Source of the DNA: Candidatus Skiveiella danica
Lineage (GTDB): Bacteria > Pseudomonadota > Gammaproteobacteria > Burkholderiales > Burkholderiaceae_C
Direction of reading: 5' to 3'
Assembly: GCA_016721925.1 (NCBI GenBank)
Contig: JADKHE010000011.1
Location: forward strand, 62,001 to 126,000
DNA: 64,000 bases
The notes below the pieces were generated by a model. It had not been told where the DNA came from, ran no database searches, and saw only the letters and a list, made by a program, of their open reading frames with translations. The translations under genes and the position numbers were made by a program. Below, piece by piece: positions 47,080 to 57,176 of this stretch (its first letter is position 1; each line of letters opens with the position of its first letter).

Positions 47080-50000
47080 ATGCGTTGGCTGTCAAAAAGT
47101 GTGGATACCCTGGTGGCGACCTGGTGCGACGAAAGCAATGAAGACATCCCCGATGTCGTCGTCATCGGCTCCGGTTATGGCGGGTCGGTGGCAGCTTTGC
47201 GGGCCGCGAAACACGGCGCAAAGGTTCTTGTTCTCGAACGGGGCAAGGAGTACTTGTCTGGGGAGTTCCCCGACGGTCTTGGATCGGCGCTTGGCCACGC
47301 GAGGCTGGAAAGAAGCGATGCCACGCACGTCAACGGCTACGAATCGGGCCTCTTCGACATCCGTGTGGGTACGGACATCGGAGCACTGGTGGGCAATGCA
47401 CTCGGTGGCACCAGCCAGATCAATGCCGGCGTCGTGCTGCGGCCGGATAAGCGGGTGTTCGATAAGTGCGACGAGGCGGGTCGCCTATGGCCCCAGGCGG
47501 TATCCGACGCCGAGCTTTCACCGTGGTATGAAAGAGCCGATATCGAGATCGGAGCCGAGACCTTCACAGAGGTCCCGATGCATGTCCACGACCCCGACAG
47601 CGACGGGCCAACGCGGGTGATCGACATCAAGCCCGAAAAAACGGCCCGCCTCGATGAAATGGCCACGCGCCTGGGCCACAAAAAGCCGCGTGAGATGACA
47701 GTTTCTTTCGAAGCTGCACGCCTCGCGGCTTCTTTCGGAGCGCCAGCCACAGAACCGAATGACCAGCCTGTACTGGCGCCGTGCAACGGTTGCGGCGACT
47801 GCGTCGCAGGCTGCAACCAAAACGCCAAGAAGACGCTCACAACCACCTATCTGCCCAGGGCGAAAGCGGCCGGTGCCGAGCTCTTCACCGGCGTTTCCGT
47901 GCTCCACCTGTCGAGAGATGAAGACCACTGGCGCATCCACTTCGTTGCGACGGACTTCCGCAAGGCACATCGCGACGGCATTGAATTGCGGGTGCACACC
48001 TTGCGAGCGAAAAACGTCGTGCTGGCCGCCGGCACCTTTGGCAGCACGGAAGTCCTGCTGCGCTCAAAGGAACAGGGTGGGCTGAAGTTCTCCGAGCAAC
48101 TGGGCATGCGTTTCTCCACCAATGGGGACAACCTGGCCTTCGACCACCTGCTCCCCCAGCGTGTCAACGGCGTCGGCGTGGGAGATTCAGGCTGCGCCGA
48201 AGACGGCTATGCCATCGGCCCCACGATCACCGGGATGATCAAGCTGGACCACCAGACCGATGTGACCCAAAGTGTGCTGATCGAGGATGGCGCCGTGCCG
48301 CGGGCCATCGCAGGCCTGTTCCACGAAATGATCACCACCAGTGCCGCTGTGGCACAGCTTGAGTCCTGCGGATATCGCGGCCTGCCTGACGCTGGCGCGC
48401 AGGTCGCGCCTGTCACGGATTGGGCCAGTCTGTCATCGCGCGCGCTCTCGCACACCCAGACCCTTCTGACCATGGGACACGACCGGTCCATGGGCAGGAT
48501 CAGGATCAAGGATGACCGCCTGGACATCTCCTACTGCGCAGACGAGAGCAAAAGGGTGGCAGACCTTCAGACGGCACGGTTGAACGCTGGCCGGCAAGGC
48601 GACTGGCTGCTCCAGAACCCGGTGCTGCAGCCGCTACCCAAAGGTGTACGCGATGTGTTGTCAGGGCCAGAACTCGCCGGCGGCACCTTCACGGTGCATC
48701 CGCTTGGAGGATGCTGCATGGCGGACGATGCCAAGCGTGGGGTGGTCGACGACTGCGGGCGCGTGTTCATGCCCACTGACGCTGGGGGCGGCTTCCATAC
48801 CGGTCTGTATGTGCTCGACGGCTCCGTCGTTCCGACCTCGCTGGGAGTCAACCCGCTGCTGACCATCACGGCGCTGGCGGAACGGGCCATTTCCAAAGTC
48901 TTGGAAACTGACTTGCGGAACCTGAAAAAGCAGGCTTCACCGACCACGCTCGCACCGCCGCCTGGCATCGACAAGACCAGGCCCGCCGCTGTGCCGCGGA
49001 GCGTGCCGGTTCATTTCGCGGAGGCCATGCGCGGCACCGACTTTTGCTGGAAGGCGCCCGCAGACCACTCCACGAAGGCAGGGAAAGGGAATACGGAGGA
49101 GGCCTGCGACGCCTACCTGTTGCTGCACCTGCCGATCGACAGCCTGGAAGCCTTCGCGGCCGATCCGTTGCACCGAATCGCCATCCCGGGTCCGGGTCTG
49201 GGGCCGGTAGCCTTCGACGAAGAGCCCCTGTTGCCGCGACTGCGCCTGGACCGGAAGCTTCCCGAAGGGTCGAACCCGGCGGACCGCCCGGAGCTACTGG
49301 CCCATCTGAGCGTCGTGGGTGGGTCGGTGAACCTTTTGCCAGTGGTCCGGACACGTACCTGGCGGCGGTGCGACGCCACAATCCGCGCTTTGCTGACATG
49401 GCTGAAAGAGCGCGGCGCGGAAGAGCTGTGGCAGGGACTTGCCAGGCGGCTGGTGGAGCTGTTGAAGCGGCTCGTCAACTGGATGAAGGGTTTGCTGAAG
49501 GGAGGGCTTTCCAATTCAAAGGAGAGCAACAATGGGCCCGGTCTATGGACGCGTATCATTTCCCTGCTCAAACTGGCGCGCCATGCGAGTGAAGAGCGGA
49601 CCATGGAGTACCGCCTGAACCTGCGCGACACCACCCCGACAGGCACTGCACCGCGTGAGTACGTGCTGCTCGGGACGAAACGGGTCGGCTATCCCGCCTC
49701 CTGGTCGCAACTGAAAAAGGGGTTTCTGCCTGGCGGAAAGCTGGGCCGCACCAATGTCTGGCTCGCATTTGGCCAGATGGAGGTCAACGTCTATGAGGAC
49801 AATGGCCAGCGAGTCGGCGGGGGCACTCTGACCCTGGACATGGTGGACATGACGCGCCTGCATGCGCCGCAGATCGGGATGCGCGCCAACACGCCCGATG
49901 CGCTGGTGGCGCTGGCGGGCTACCCCTTGTGGATGTTCAGGCTGTTGATCAAGACCCGGCTCTGGGACTTCCGGCTGCCGGACTATCCGGAGAACATCCC

Positions 50001-53000
50001 GGACGAGCTTTACCTGAAAAGGGACGAGCAGAAACCCACGGACCCGCAACTTGAACAGCGCTGGCCTGGTTTTCCGAAAGTCCCCGACAACGAGCATGAC
50101 TGGCCGACGCCGTGGCCGGCGTTCCCCGGTTTGCGTATCCGGGGCCAGACGGAACGTGTCAAGGCCTGCGAGCCCGTCGCCTTCAAAGTCCAGCGCAACC
50201 GGCAATCGAAGGAAAAGGACGTGGAGCTCAAGCTGATCCGCTACCGGAATTCATCGCAGCCGGTGCCAAGCGGGCGCTACGAGGGTGTGCGGCAGTGCAA
50301 GACGCTGCTGATGCTCAACGGCTTCGCGCAATCCACCCTGGGTTTCGTGCCGCAGGAGCACATCCGCAATTTCGACGATTCAAAGAATGACGAGCCGGGT
50401 CTCGCCGAGTTCTTCTACGAACAGGGCTTCGACGTGTGGCTGTTCGACTACCGTACCAGCTCCATCCTGGAGGCCTCCAAGAAGGCCTGTTCAATGGACG
50501 ACATCGCGGAGTTCGACATTCCAGGGGCTGTGGACCTTGTCATTGACACGCTCCGCAAAGAAAACCCGAACTTCGGCGACAACGACCTCCAGATCTACGC
50601 CTACGCCCACTGCGTCGGCGCCGCATCACTGGCCATGTCCCTGCTGGGCGGCTACCTGCACGACGAAGGCAAGGAGTACGGCAAGCTGGCCGGCGTGACC
50701 TTCTCGCAGATGCAGGCCTTCCTGGTGGGCAGCAAGACGGCCCAGATGCGCCTGCAGGTGGGCGGCATCTTGCGGGACGCGATGGGCATCGAGTACCTGC
50801 GCCTGTCCGCGGCGGAACGGGAGCCGACCGTGTTGGAATCGGTGCTGGACCGGCTTTTTGCGAGCCTGCCGGTGGACGAAGGCGAGCACTGCCCGCACGA
50901 GTTCGACCGCTTCACACCGCGCCCAGGCATCTGTACCTGCAAGCGCATGAGTGGCACCATCTCGCGCCTGCTCAAGCATGACCGCATCAAGGAAGAGACC
51001 CACGACCGGCTGGCCGTCTACTTTGGCCGCGCGAACACCGGCCTGCTGGTGCACGGCGGGCGGTGCGTGGCCAACGAGCGCCTGGTGAACGCGGATGGGC
51101 AGAACGTCTACGTGACGGATGAGAACATCCAAGCTTACCTGCACATACCCGTGGCCATACTGCACGGCGAGGAGAACGCGCTGTTCAGCGTCGAGTCCGC
51201 ACACCGGACATTGGAGCAGCTCGGCCGAGTCAACCCCGACTTCAAGCCCCGCGACATCATCGCCAAGGGCTTCGCCCATTTCGATTGCACCATTGGACAC
51301 GGGCCCATCATGCACGAGCAGATTCTCGACCCGCTGCGCAAGTTCTACGATGACGCCTGGGCGTGGAACGCAGATCCCAGCGTGATCTGGTCCGCACCAC
51401 AGACGCCTCTCGCTCGCCGCAGCCATGCCCGGGCGCCGCTGGCCGGCCCGGTGATCGGCTGGACCCGCCGCAAGCCCGGCAGTGGCGAGGCCGCGCATCT
51501 CGTTCGCCTCTGGATCGAGGTGGACGAAACCCTGGCGGACAAGGCCTGCGCCGTGGTCACGCGCGTCGGCACCAGCGGCCCGCCTCAAGCCTGGAACGTG
51601 TTGCGTGTTCCGCTGGAAACCCCCTGGAAAGGCAGCCCGCCGGACCTGAACCCTTTCGCGACAAGGTCCCTAGCGGTGGGCCAGCCGTATGTGGCCATCG
51701 GGGTTGCCGATGTGGAAATCCCTGACACCATGCTGCAAGGCACCCAGCAGCCGACGATCTGGATGTTCGGCGTGCATGAATTCCAGTGGCGTGCCCGCCT
51801 CGACTCAGGCAATCGCAACGACCCGACCGCCCGCGCCAATCGATCGATCGCGCCACCGATCACCCTGAAAGAGCAGCCGGATTTCGCCAGTCAAGGCGGC
51901 GTGCCTTTGGGTGGCCATGGCCGAACCACCATGACAACTGGTGTCGGCGAACTCGACATGCCCGCACTGGATCCCCATCGGCCGCCCCTCACCCTCTCAG
52001 AAGCCGACTGCGATGACTTGATCAAGGTCATGGAGAAGGAACACCGTGACGGCGTGGCCCGGTTGGTGCAAGCGAATCCGCGCACCCTGTCGCGCAAGAA
52101 GCGGCTGGAACCTGTAAAGGCGGGTTGGTTGGCCCAGGCGAAAATTCACAAAGCCGCACTCCTGTGCGGACCGGAACCAGTCGGACTGCGTTTTGTCGCA
52201 TCCTGCTGCCGCTACCCAGGCCTTGGCTTCGAGCAAATTCGATCCGACGCCAGCCTGAACGAAATCGCCCGCAAGATGGACTCCGGCCACCTTTCGCCAC
52301 AGTTCATGTTGATGTTGGGCGACCAGATCTATGCGGACGCCACGGCGGGCCTGATGGACAGCCCATCCGTGATCGAGAAGCTCACGCTTTCAACCCGCCG
52401 TGCATTTGCATCCAAAGGCTTCAAGGTGCTGACGACCCAATTGCCGACCTACATGGTGATCGACGACCACGAGATTGGCGACAACTGGTCAACCGACGCC
52501 ACCCTCTTCCGACGCGGCTACGACGAGGCAGAGGCCAACGCAGCGCGACTGCGCGACACGGCGCTCTCAACCTTCGCCGCGTACCAATGGGCCCATTCGC
52601 CGCGCAATGGCACAAGGTCCGGATTCAACTACCAGTTTGAGGGCCCGGCCAGCTCGTTCTTTGTGCTGGACACCCGCACCCAGCGCCGTCGCTACGGCCC
52701 AACACCCCAGATTTGCGCCCCCGAGCAATTGACCGCCTTGAGGGACTGGCTGGATGAACACCCCGACGACGTGAAGTTCATCGTCACTGGGTCCGTTGTC
52801 GCTCCAGGCTTGAGCGAGTATGAGACCGCCGATGAGGTTCCCGTGCGGGCCGCCGACACCTGGCAACTCGCACCGCAGCAGCGCAGCGAATTGCTGGAAA
52901 TGGTCGCTGCCTGCAAATCAACCCATGTGGTGTTCATCTCGGGCGACTATCACTGCAGCGCCATCGCTACGCTCACCTTCAGCGGCGGGCGCACGGCCTA

Positions 53001-53268
53001 CGCCGTGGTGACTCCGCCCCTGTATGCCCCGCTGCCGGCGGCCAATGTTCATCCCGCCGAGGTCTTGGGCCACGAGATCATTGGCCTGGCCGGTGGCGGA
53101 ACCGTCACCGTCGAATCAAAGTCCTACCAGGGCAATGGTTTCGCGGAAATCCAGCTGGAACAGTCAGACACGGCGAAATGGCTCCGTGTCAACCTGCACA
53201 CCTTCAACCTGGACGAAACCGGGGCCGCCGCACGGGTTATGTTCTCGCGAAGTCTGCCGTTGCTCTGA
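47080..53268 (+). CDS. Giant trifunctional protein: GMC oxidoreductase - alpha/beta hydrolase - PhoD-like metallophosphatase
   Basis: The ATG at 47080 (GAAGGAG six bases upstream) gives 2062 residues. Residues 1-600 are a GMC/cholesterol-oxidase-type flavoenzyme: VVIGSGYGGS dinucleotide site (Gly30-Gly35), a four-Cys cluster CNGCGDCVAGC, and a C-terminal HPLGGC/GVNPLLTITALAERA. After a helical, Trp-rich linker, residues about 1070-1430 form an alpha/beta hydrolase whose nucleophile elbow is AHCVG with Cys1178 instead of Ser. His (FAHFDCTIGH) completes the triad. Residues 1705-2062 form a PhoD-like phosphatase: LMLGDQIYAD (Asp1748), IDDHEIGDNW (Asp1795), GDYHCSA (His1958). No signal peptide is visible. 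No homologous three-domain fusion is known to me. The gene follows the kinase by 43 nt. Confidence 0.88.
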   Translation: MRWLSKSVDTLVATWCDESNEDIPDVVVIGSGYGGSVAALRAAKHGAKVLVLERGKEYLSGEFPDGLGSALGHARLERSDATHVNGYESGLFDIRVGTDIGALVGNALGGTSQINAGVVLRPDKRVFDKCDEAGRLWPQAVSDAELSPWYERADIEIGAETFTEVPMHVHDPDSDGPTRVIDIKPEKTARLDEMATRLGHKKPREMTVSFEAARLAASFGAPATEPNDQPVLAPCNGCGDCVAGCNQNAKKTLTTTYLPRAKAAGAELFTGVSVLHLSRDEDHWRIHFVATDFRKAHRDGIELRVHTLRAKNVVLAAGTFGSTEVLLRSKEQGGLKFSEQLGMRFSTNGDNLAFDHLLPQRVNGVGVGDSGCAEDGYAIGPTITGMIKLDHQTDVTQSVLIEDGAVPRAIAGLFHEMITTSAAVAQLESCGYRGLPDAGAQVAPVTDWASLSSRALSHTQTLLTMGHDRSMGRIRIKDDRLDISYCADESKRVADLQTARLNAGRQGDWLLQNPVLQPLPKGVRDVLSGPELAGGTFTVHPLGGCCMADDAKRGVVDDCGRVFMPTDAGGGFHTGLYVLDGSVVPTSLGVNPLLTITALAERAISKVLETDLRNLKKQASPTTLAPPPGIDKTRPAAVPRSVPVHFAEAMRGTDFCWKAPADHSTKAGKGNTEEACDAYLLLHLPIDSLEAFAADPLHRIAIPGPGLGPVAFDEEPLLPRLRLDRKLPEGSNPADRPELLAHLSVVGGSVNLLPVVRTRTWRRCDATIRALLTWLKERGAEELWQGLARRLVELLKRLVNWMKGLLKGGLSNSKESNNGPGLWTRIISLLKLARHASEERTMEYRLNLRDTTPTGTAPREYVLLGTKRVGYPASWSQLKKGFLPGGKLGRTNVWLAFGQMEVNVYEDNGQRVGGGTLTLDMVDMTRLHAPQIGMRANTPDALVALAGYPLWMFRLLIKTRLWDFRLPDYPENIPDELYLKRDEQKPTDPQLEQRWPGFPKVPDNEHDWPTPWPAFPGLRIRGQTERVKACEPVAFKVQRNRQSKEKDVELKLIRYRNSSQPVPSGRYEGVRQCKTLLMLNGFAQSTLGFVPQEHIRNFDDSKNDEPGLAEFFYEQGFDVWLFDYRTSSILEASKKACSMDDIAEFDIPGAVDLVIDTLRKENPNFGDNDLQIYAYAHCVGAASLAMSLLGGYLHDEGKEYGKLAGVTFSQMQAFLVGSKTAQMRLQVGGILRDAMGIEYLRLSAAEREPTVLESVLDRLFASLPVDEGEHCPHEFDRFTPRPGICTCKRMSGTISRLLKHDRIKEETHDRLAVYFGRANTGLLVHGGRCVANERLVNADGQNVYVTDENIQAYLHIPVAILHGEENALFSVESAHRTLEQLGRVNPDFKPRDIIAKGFAHFDCTIGHGPIMHEQILDPLRKFYDDAWAWNADPSVIWSAPQTPLARRSHARAPLAGPVIGWTRRKPGSGEAAHLVRLWIEVDETLADKACAVVTRVGTSGPPQAWNVLRVPLETPWKGSPPDLNPFATRSLAVGQPYVAIGVADVEIPDTMLQGTQQPTIWMFGVHEFQWRARLDSGNRNDPTARANRSIAPPITLKEQPDFASQGGVPLGGHGRTTMTTGVGELDMPALDPHRPPLTLSEADCDDLIKVMEKEHRDGVARLVQANPRTLSRKKRLEPVKAGWLAQAKIHKAALLCGPEPVGLRFVASCCRYPGLGFEQIRSDASLNEIARKMDSGHLSPQFMLMLGDQIYADATAGLMDSPSVIEKLTLSTRRAFASKGFKVLTTQLPTYMVIDDHEIGDNWSTDATLFRRGYDEAEANAARLRDTALSTFAAYQWAHSPRNGTRSGFNYQFEGPASSFFVLDTRTQRRRYGPTPQICAPEQLTALRDWLDEHPDDVKFIVTGSVVAPGLSEYETADEVPVRAADTWQLAPQQRSELLEMVAACKSTHVVFISGDYHCSAIATLTFSGGRTAYAVVTPPLYAPLPAANVHPAEVLGHEIIGLAGGGTVTVESKSYQGNGFAEIQLEQSDTAKWLRVNLHTFNLDETGAAARVMFSRSLPLL

Positions 53269-53309
53269 GCACGCGGCGGATGCCGCGAGAAGGTGGTTTT
53301 CGACTCACT

Positions 53310-54182
53310 TCAGCCGAACCGGCTTAGGGAGCGCCGCCAGATCAGCGCCAGCCCCAGCCCGCTGATGCTGTGCCAGACGCCCCACAGGCTGGTGAAGATG
53401 ACCATCTGCAGATCGTCGTTGAACTGCATGGCCACAATGCCCAGCGCAAAGCCGACGTTCTGCATGCCGCCCTCGATGACCACCGCGCGCCGGTCCGGCA
53501 GGTCCAGCCGCATCAGGACCGCCGTCGCGTGGCCGAGCAGGAGCCCCGCGCCGTTGTGCAGCAAGACCAGCGCCAAGATCGGCCACACCTCGATGGTCAG
53601 CAGATGGCGCTGCGCAAACACGTTCGCCACGATGAAGGCCACCAGCGCAAACACCGCCAGCGTGGACAGCGGCTTTCGGACTCTGTCGGTCAATCCTGGC
53701 AGCCCGCGAGAGAAGGCCAGGCCAGCGCCCAACGGCAGGGCCAGCAACAGGGTCAGCGTCTGCCAGATGGCGCGGGGGTCGATCGCCAGCGTCCGCACCC
53801 ATTGGGCAGTGGCCGGGTTGCTGGCCACCATCCAGCTGAAGTTCAAAGGGGTCAGCACAACCGCCAGGAGCGCGGCAACGGCCGAGATGCTCAGTGACAA
53901 CGCGGCGTTACCCCGCCCGAAATGGGTGATGAAACTGCTGGTCGTGCCGCCCGGACATGCCGCCACCAGCAACATGGCGACCTCGATCGGCGGCGGCAGA
54001 TCGAGTGCGAGCGTGGCCAGCCAGGTAACGGCGGGAAGCAGCAGAAACTGGGGAATGAGCCCGGCAACCACCGCGCGCGGGGCCTGCGCCACCCGCCGAA
54101 AGTCCCGCAGCTTGATATCCAGCGAAATCGAGAAGACCAGCAGCGCGATGACGGCGCTCAAGGCGATTTGTTGAATGCCCAT
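53310..54182 (-). CDS. Bile acid:sodium symporter (BASS) family transporter
   Basis: The 290-residue protein is almost entirely hydrophobic, with eight to ten helices. CPGGTTSSFITHFGRGNAALS and the later GGMQNVGFALGI match the two conserved discontinuous-helix motifs of the BASS family. Bacterial members import bile acids, pantoate, pyruvate-like acids or other organic anions. It converges on the giant GMC gene, 41 nt away. Confidence 0.88.
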   Translation of the reverse strand: MGIQQIALSAVIALLVFSISLDIKLRDFRRVAQAPRAVVAGLIPQFLLLPAVTWLATLALDLPPPIEVAMLLVAACPGGTTSSFITHFGRGNAALSLSISAVAALLAVVLTPLNFSWMVASNPATAQWVRTLAIDPRAIWQTLTLLLALPLGAGLAFSRGLPGLTDRVRKPLSTLAVFALVAFIVANVFAQRHLLTIEVWPILALVLLHNGAGLLLGHATAVLMRLDLPDRRAVVIEGGMQNVGFALGIVAMQFNDDLQMVIFTSLWGVWHSISGLGLALIWRRSLSRFG

Positions 54183-54412
54183 GCCTCCCCCCTTTCCTGC
54201 CGAATGATAGTGTGCAGCGCGGGCCCCGGGTGGCCGAAGGTTGGGGGGCAGGGCCGAAAGGACTACGCCCTGGTTCAGGGCCTGGCCCTAACAACCTTTT
54301 CGGCTCCGACCAAAGAGCGCCGCGAACCCGCCGAACGGCGGATGCAGAAAGGGCATCGCATCCCTATCGTGAAGTCCCCGGTTGCATTTCGTAACCTCAT
54401 TGGAGACCCACC

Positions 54413-56485
54413 ATGCTGATTCGACTCAAGCCCCTGTCCCTGGCGCTGTCCGGCGCCGCCCTCCTGACCCTGGCCGCTTGCGGTGGTGGCGGCGATTCCG
54501 CCGTTGAAGTGCTGGAGCCCGTGCCGGCTCCCACCACCAACGTGCCGGTCAAAGTAATCGACGGCGCCATCAAGAACGCGCTGGTCTGCCTGGACAAGAA
54601 CGCCAACAACGCCTGTGACGCCGACGAGACGCAAGGCCGCACTGACGCCAGCGGCAGCGTGACGCTGGCCGTGCCCGACGCCGACGTGGGCAAATACCGC
54701 GTGATCGCCGTCGTCGGCACCGACGCGGTGGACGCCGACAGCGGCCCGGTGACCGTGGCTTACACCATGGCCGCACCGTCCGACCAGACCGCCGTGGTCA
54801 GCCCGCTGACCACGCTAGTGGCCCAGACGGCGGCCACCCAGAACCTGAGCACGGCCGACGCCGCCAAGATGTTGCAGGAGATATCCGGCCTGCCCAGCGT
54901 GATGGGCGACTACACCCAGAGCGGCGCACCCGGCGCGGCGACCGCGGCCACCGTGGCGCGCACCCTGGTCGTGACCACGCAGCAGCAGAACACCGCGCTG
55001 GCCCCGGCGGTGGGCACCCCGGCTGCGGGTGGGGGCACCATCACCCGCGCCGAAATGGACGCGGCCATTGCCAACGCCCTCGCACAGCTCTTGCCGCAGG
55101 TGGTGGCCGCCGCCACCAACCCCGCCGTGCAGGCCGCCTGCGCCGCCGGCGTGGGCTCCGCCGCCTGCACCACCGCGATCCAGACCCAGGTGGCCGCCCT
55201 GGCGCCGCAGACGGGCCTCACGCCCACCACGCTGCCAGTGCAGGTGGCCATCGACCGCTCGGTAGCCAATGCCAGCGGCGAAGCCAACACCACCACCGCA
55301 GGCGGCAACCTGGAATGGCTCAACTTCACCGACGCGAACAACTGGTCGTACCGGATGTTTGTCAGCACCGCCGCGGAAAGCACGCCCGCCGCCGATGGCA
55401 TGGTGCGCTACCGTGAGCTGCGCGCCCAGAACACCGCCGGCACCCGGGTCGACTGGGCGTTCAATGCCGACTATGGCCGCCGTGGCGACCTGCACTTCAA
55501 TGGAACCGCCTGGGCAGACTGCCCGCTGGGCTGGCAGAACACGCAAGTGCCGCGCGACGACAAGGGCTTCACCAAGGCGAGCACCTACTGCGGCTATTCG
55601 TTCAGCAACGGCTCGCGCACCAGCGTGGACGTCTCGGGTCAAGCGATGAGCAGCGTGGTGGCCACGCTGCGCGCCTCGCCCTACCTGTATGGCAGCACCC
55701 CCTACACCAAATGGGGCACTAGTGCCGCCGACGGCACGGACAAGCTCGTGCTGGGCACGACCGTCTTCCCGACCGGCTCCAAGTTGCAGTACTACAGCAA
55801 CACCACCTTGAGTGCACTGCCGGGCTATGACGTGCGGCCGGCCAATGAGATCTTCACCTACAGCGCCGCCGTGCTCGCGGGGGGTGATGCCCGCAACAAC
55901 AGCGCCCACGCCTGCAACTCGTCCGAGGTTAATGTCAGCCCCACGATCCGGGTAAGCACGCTGGAGCAATTGATCGGCGCCTACAAGGGCACTCCCTGCA
56001 TTTGGGGCCAGGGCACCGTCACCAACAACGGCGTGACCTATCAGAGCCTGGACCCCAACGAATGGTCAGGCCAAAGCACACTGTCGATCGGCACCGTGGG
56101 CAGCGCAGCCCTGAGCGGCCCGACGGCTACCGCGTACTACACCACCAACGCCCTGATTCGCGTGGCGTTTTCCGGGCAAGGCGCCAACGCCGTGACTTAT
56201 TACAACTGCAAACAGCGCATCGTGAACGGATCGCCCAGAAACTGCACCGCCATCGGCACCGGTACCTACACCATCGAGACCTTGGGCGATGGGCGGGTCA
56301 TGAAGTTCAACAATCCCCCGGTCGAGACGGCGACTTTGACCTACCACCGCGTCTTCGTTGAGCGCGGCGGCAAGGTGTACTGGGGCTACCAGGACAAGCC
56401 CAGCACCTACCAGCGCGCGCGGCTGAACCTGACGGCCGGCAACGCGCTGTTCACGCAGATCGGCATCCCGACCGTGACGCCGTGA
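54413..56485 (+). CDS. Large Ala/Thr-rich lipoprotein
   Basis: The 690-residue protein has a lipoprotein signal LTLAACGGGG with Cys23. An Ig-like beta-rich segment follows (VPVKVIDGAIKNALVCLDKN) with NANNACDADE, a possible calcium-binding motif. Residues about 100-270 are Ala/Thr-rich and low in complexity. The C-terminal part (300-690) is a beta-rich domain with Tyr/Trp/Asn repeats (YGRRGDLHFNGTAWADCPLG). I do not recognise a family; it probably acts on the cell surface or in the periplasm. Confidence 0.75.
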   Translation: MLIRLKPLSLALSGAALLTLAACGGGGDSAVEVLEPVPAPTTNVPVKVIDGAIKNALVCLDKNANNACDADETQGRTDASGSVTLAVPDADVGKYRVIAVVGTDAVDADSGPVTVAYTMAAPSDQTAVVSPLTTLVAQTAATQNLSTADAAKMLQEISGLPSVMGDYTQSGAPGAATAATVARTLVVTTQQQNTALAPAVGTPAAGGGTITRAEMDAAIANALAQLLPQVVAAATNPAVQAACAAGVGSAACTTAIQTQVAALAPQTGLTPTTLPVQVAIDRSVANASGEANTTTAGGNLEWLNFTDANNWSYRMFVSTAAESTPAADGMVRYRELRAQNTAGTRVDWAFNADYGRRGDLHFNGTAWADCPLGWQNTQVPRDDKGFTKASTYCGYSFSNGSRTSVDVSGQAMSSVVATLRASPYLYGSTPYTKWGTSAADGTDKLVLGTTVFPTGSKLQYYSNTTLSALPGYDVRPANEIFTYSAAVLAGGDARNNSAHACNSSEVNVSPTIRVSTLEQLIGAYKGTPCIWGQGTVTNNGVTYQSLDPNEWSGQSTLSIGTVGSAALSGPTATAYYTTNALIRVAFSGQGANAVTYYNCKQRIVNGSPRNCTAIGTGTYTIETLGDGRVMKFNNPPVETATLTYHRVFVERGGKVYWGYQDKPSTYQRARLNLTAGNALFTQIGIPTVTP

Positions 56486-56550
56486 TCGGCTGACACCAGC
56501 CTCGCACGCCGCTGTTGCCTGGATGGCGGCGTGCCTTTTCCTCTTTCATT

Positions 56551-56616
56551 GCTTTATTTCTGATAGCTGTTTGTGACCTTTTGACGCTGGCTAAAGGCCA
56601 TTCTGATTCTCAAACG
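56551..56616 (+). repeat. Dispersed ~60-bp repeat, copy C (intergenic)
   Basis: GCTTTATTTCTGATAGC hairpin, then TTGTGACCTTTTGACGCTGG, then AAAGGCCATTCTGATTCTC. This is the clearest intergenic copy, in the 3' region of the lipoprotein gene and upstream of a rho-independent terminator. Confidence 0.8.
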
Positions 56617-56678
56617 GCGGCGTTTCACGGTTTCTGGCGAGCGGGGTCGGCTTCAGACAGCCCGATTCAAAGGTTTGT

Positions 56679-56720
56679 GCGGCGCGAGTCCGCGGACAAC
56701 CCGGCCGCGCCGCTTTTTTT
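56679..56720 (+). terminator. Rho-independent terminator-like hairpin
   Basis: Arms GCGGCGCG (56679-56686) and CGCGCCGC (56706-56713) with a T7 run (56714-56720). It lies after the lipoprotein gene and 23 nt before the next start. Confidence 0.6.
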
Positions 56721-56742
56721 CACCCTCTCCAAGGAGTCCTTC

Positions 56743-57138
56743 ATGTTCAAACCTCTCGCGCTCATCGCCACCTTGTTCTGCACCGCCACGCTGACGCTGG
56801 CGCAGTCCCTGGCGCCCACGACCTTCCCCAAGGAGTTCCCTGCCGATGCACAAACACCGGACGCCAAGGCGCTGTCCGCCCGCCTGGGCGACCGTGTGTT
56901 CAAAGCGACGGGTCCCAATGGCCTGGGGTGGCGGCTGGACATCAAGAACTCTGGCTTCCTCTTCCTGGACCTCAGCAATGGCTTGCGCGACGACGGCCCC
57001 TGGCGCACCGAAGACGGCAAGCTGTGCGTGAACTACCGGGGCCGCATCCCGGCCGGCTGCAACGAGGTGCGCTTGGTGGGCGACACGGTGCTGCTGAAAA
57101 CCCGCGCCGGCGAAGTCGTCACGCTGGTTCAGCAGTAA
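56743..57138 (+). CDS. Small exported protein of unknown function
   Basis: The ATG at 56743 (AAGGAG site) gives 131 residues with a signal peptide ending TLAQSLAP. The mature domain (about 100 residues) contains GDRVFKATGPNGLGWRLDI, DGPWRTEDGKLCVNYRGRIP and a final VLLKTRAGEVVTL, with two Cys that may pair. It looks like a small beta-sheet protein similar to surface or stress proteins of Burkholderiales; no family is named. Confidence 0.7.
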   Translation: MFKPLALIATLFCTATLTLAQSLAPTTFPKEFPADAQTPDAKALSARLGDRVFKATGPNGLGWRLDIKNSGFLFLDLSNGLRDDGPWRTEDGKLCVNYRGRIPAGCNEVRLVGDTVLLKTRAGEVVTLVQQ

Positions 57139-57176
57139 CGTCTGCCGTTCTAAGGGGTGTAGACCAGCCAATCCCA

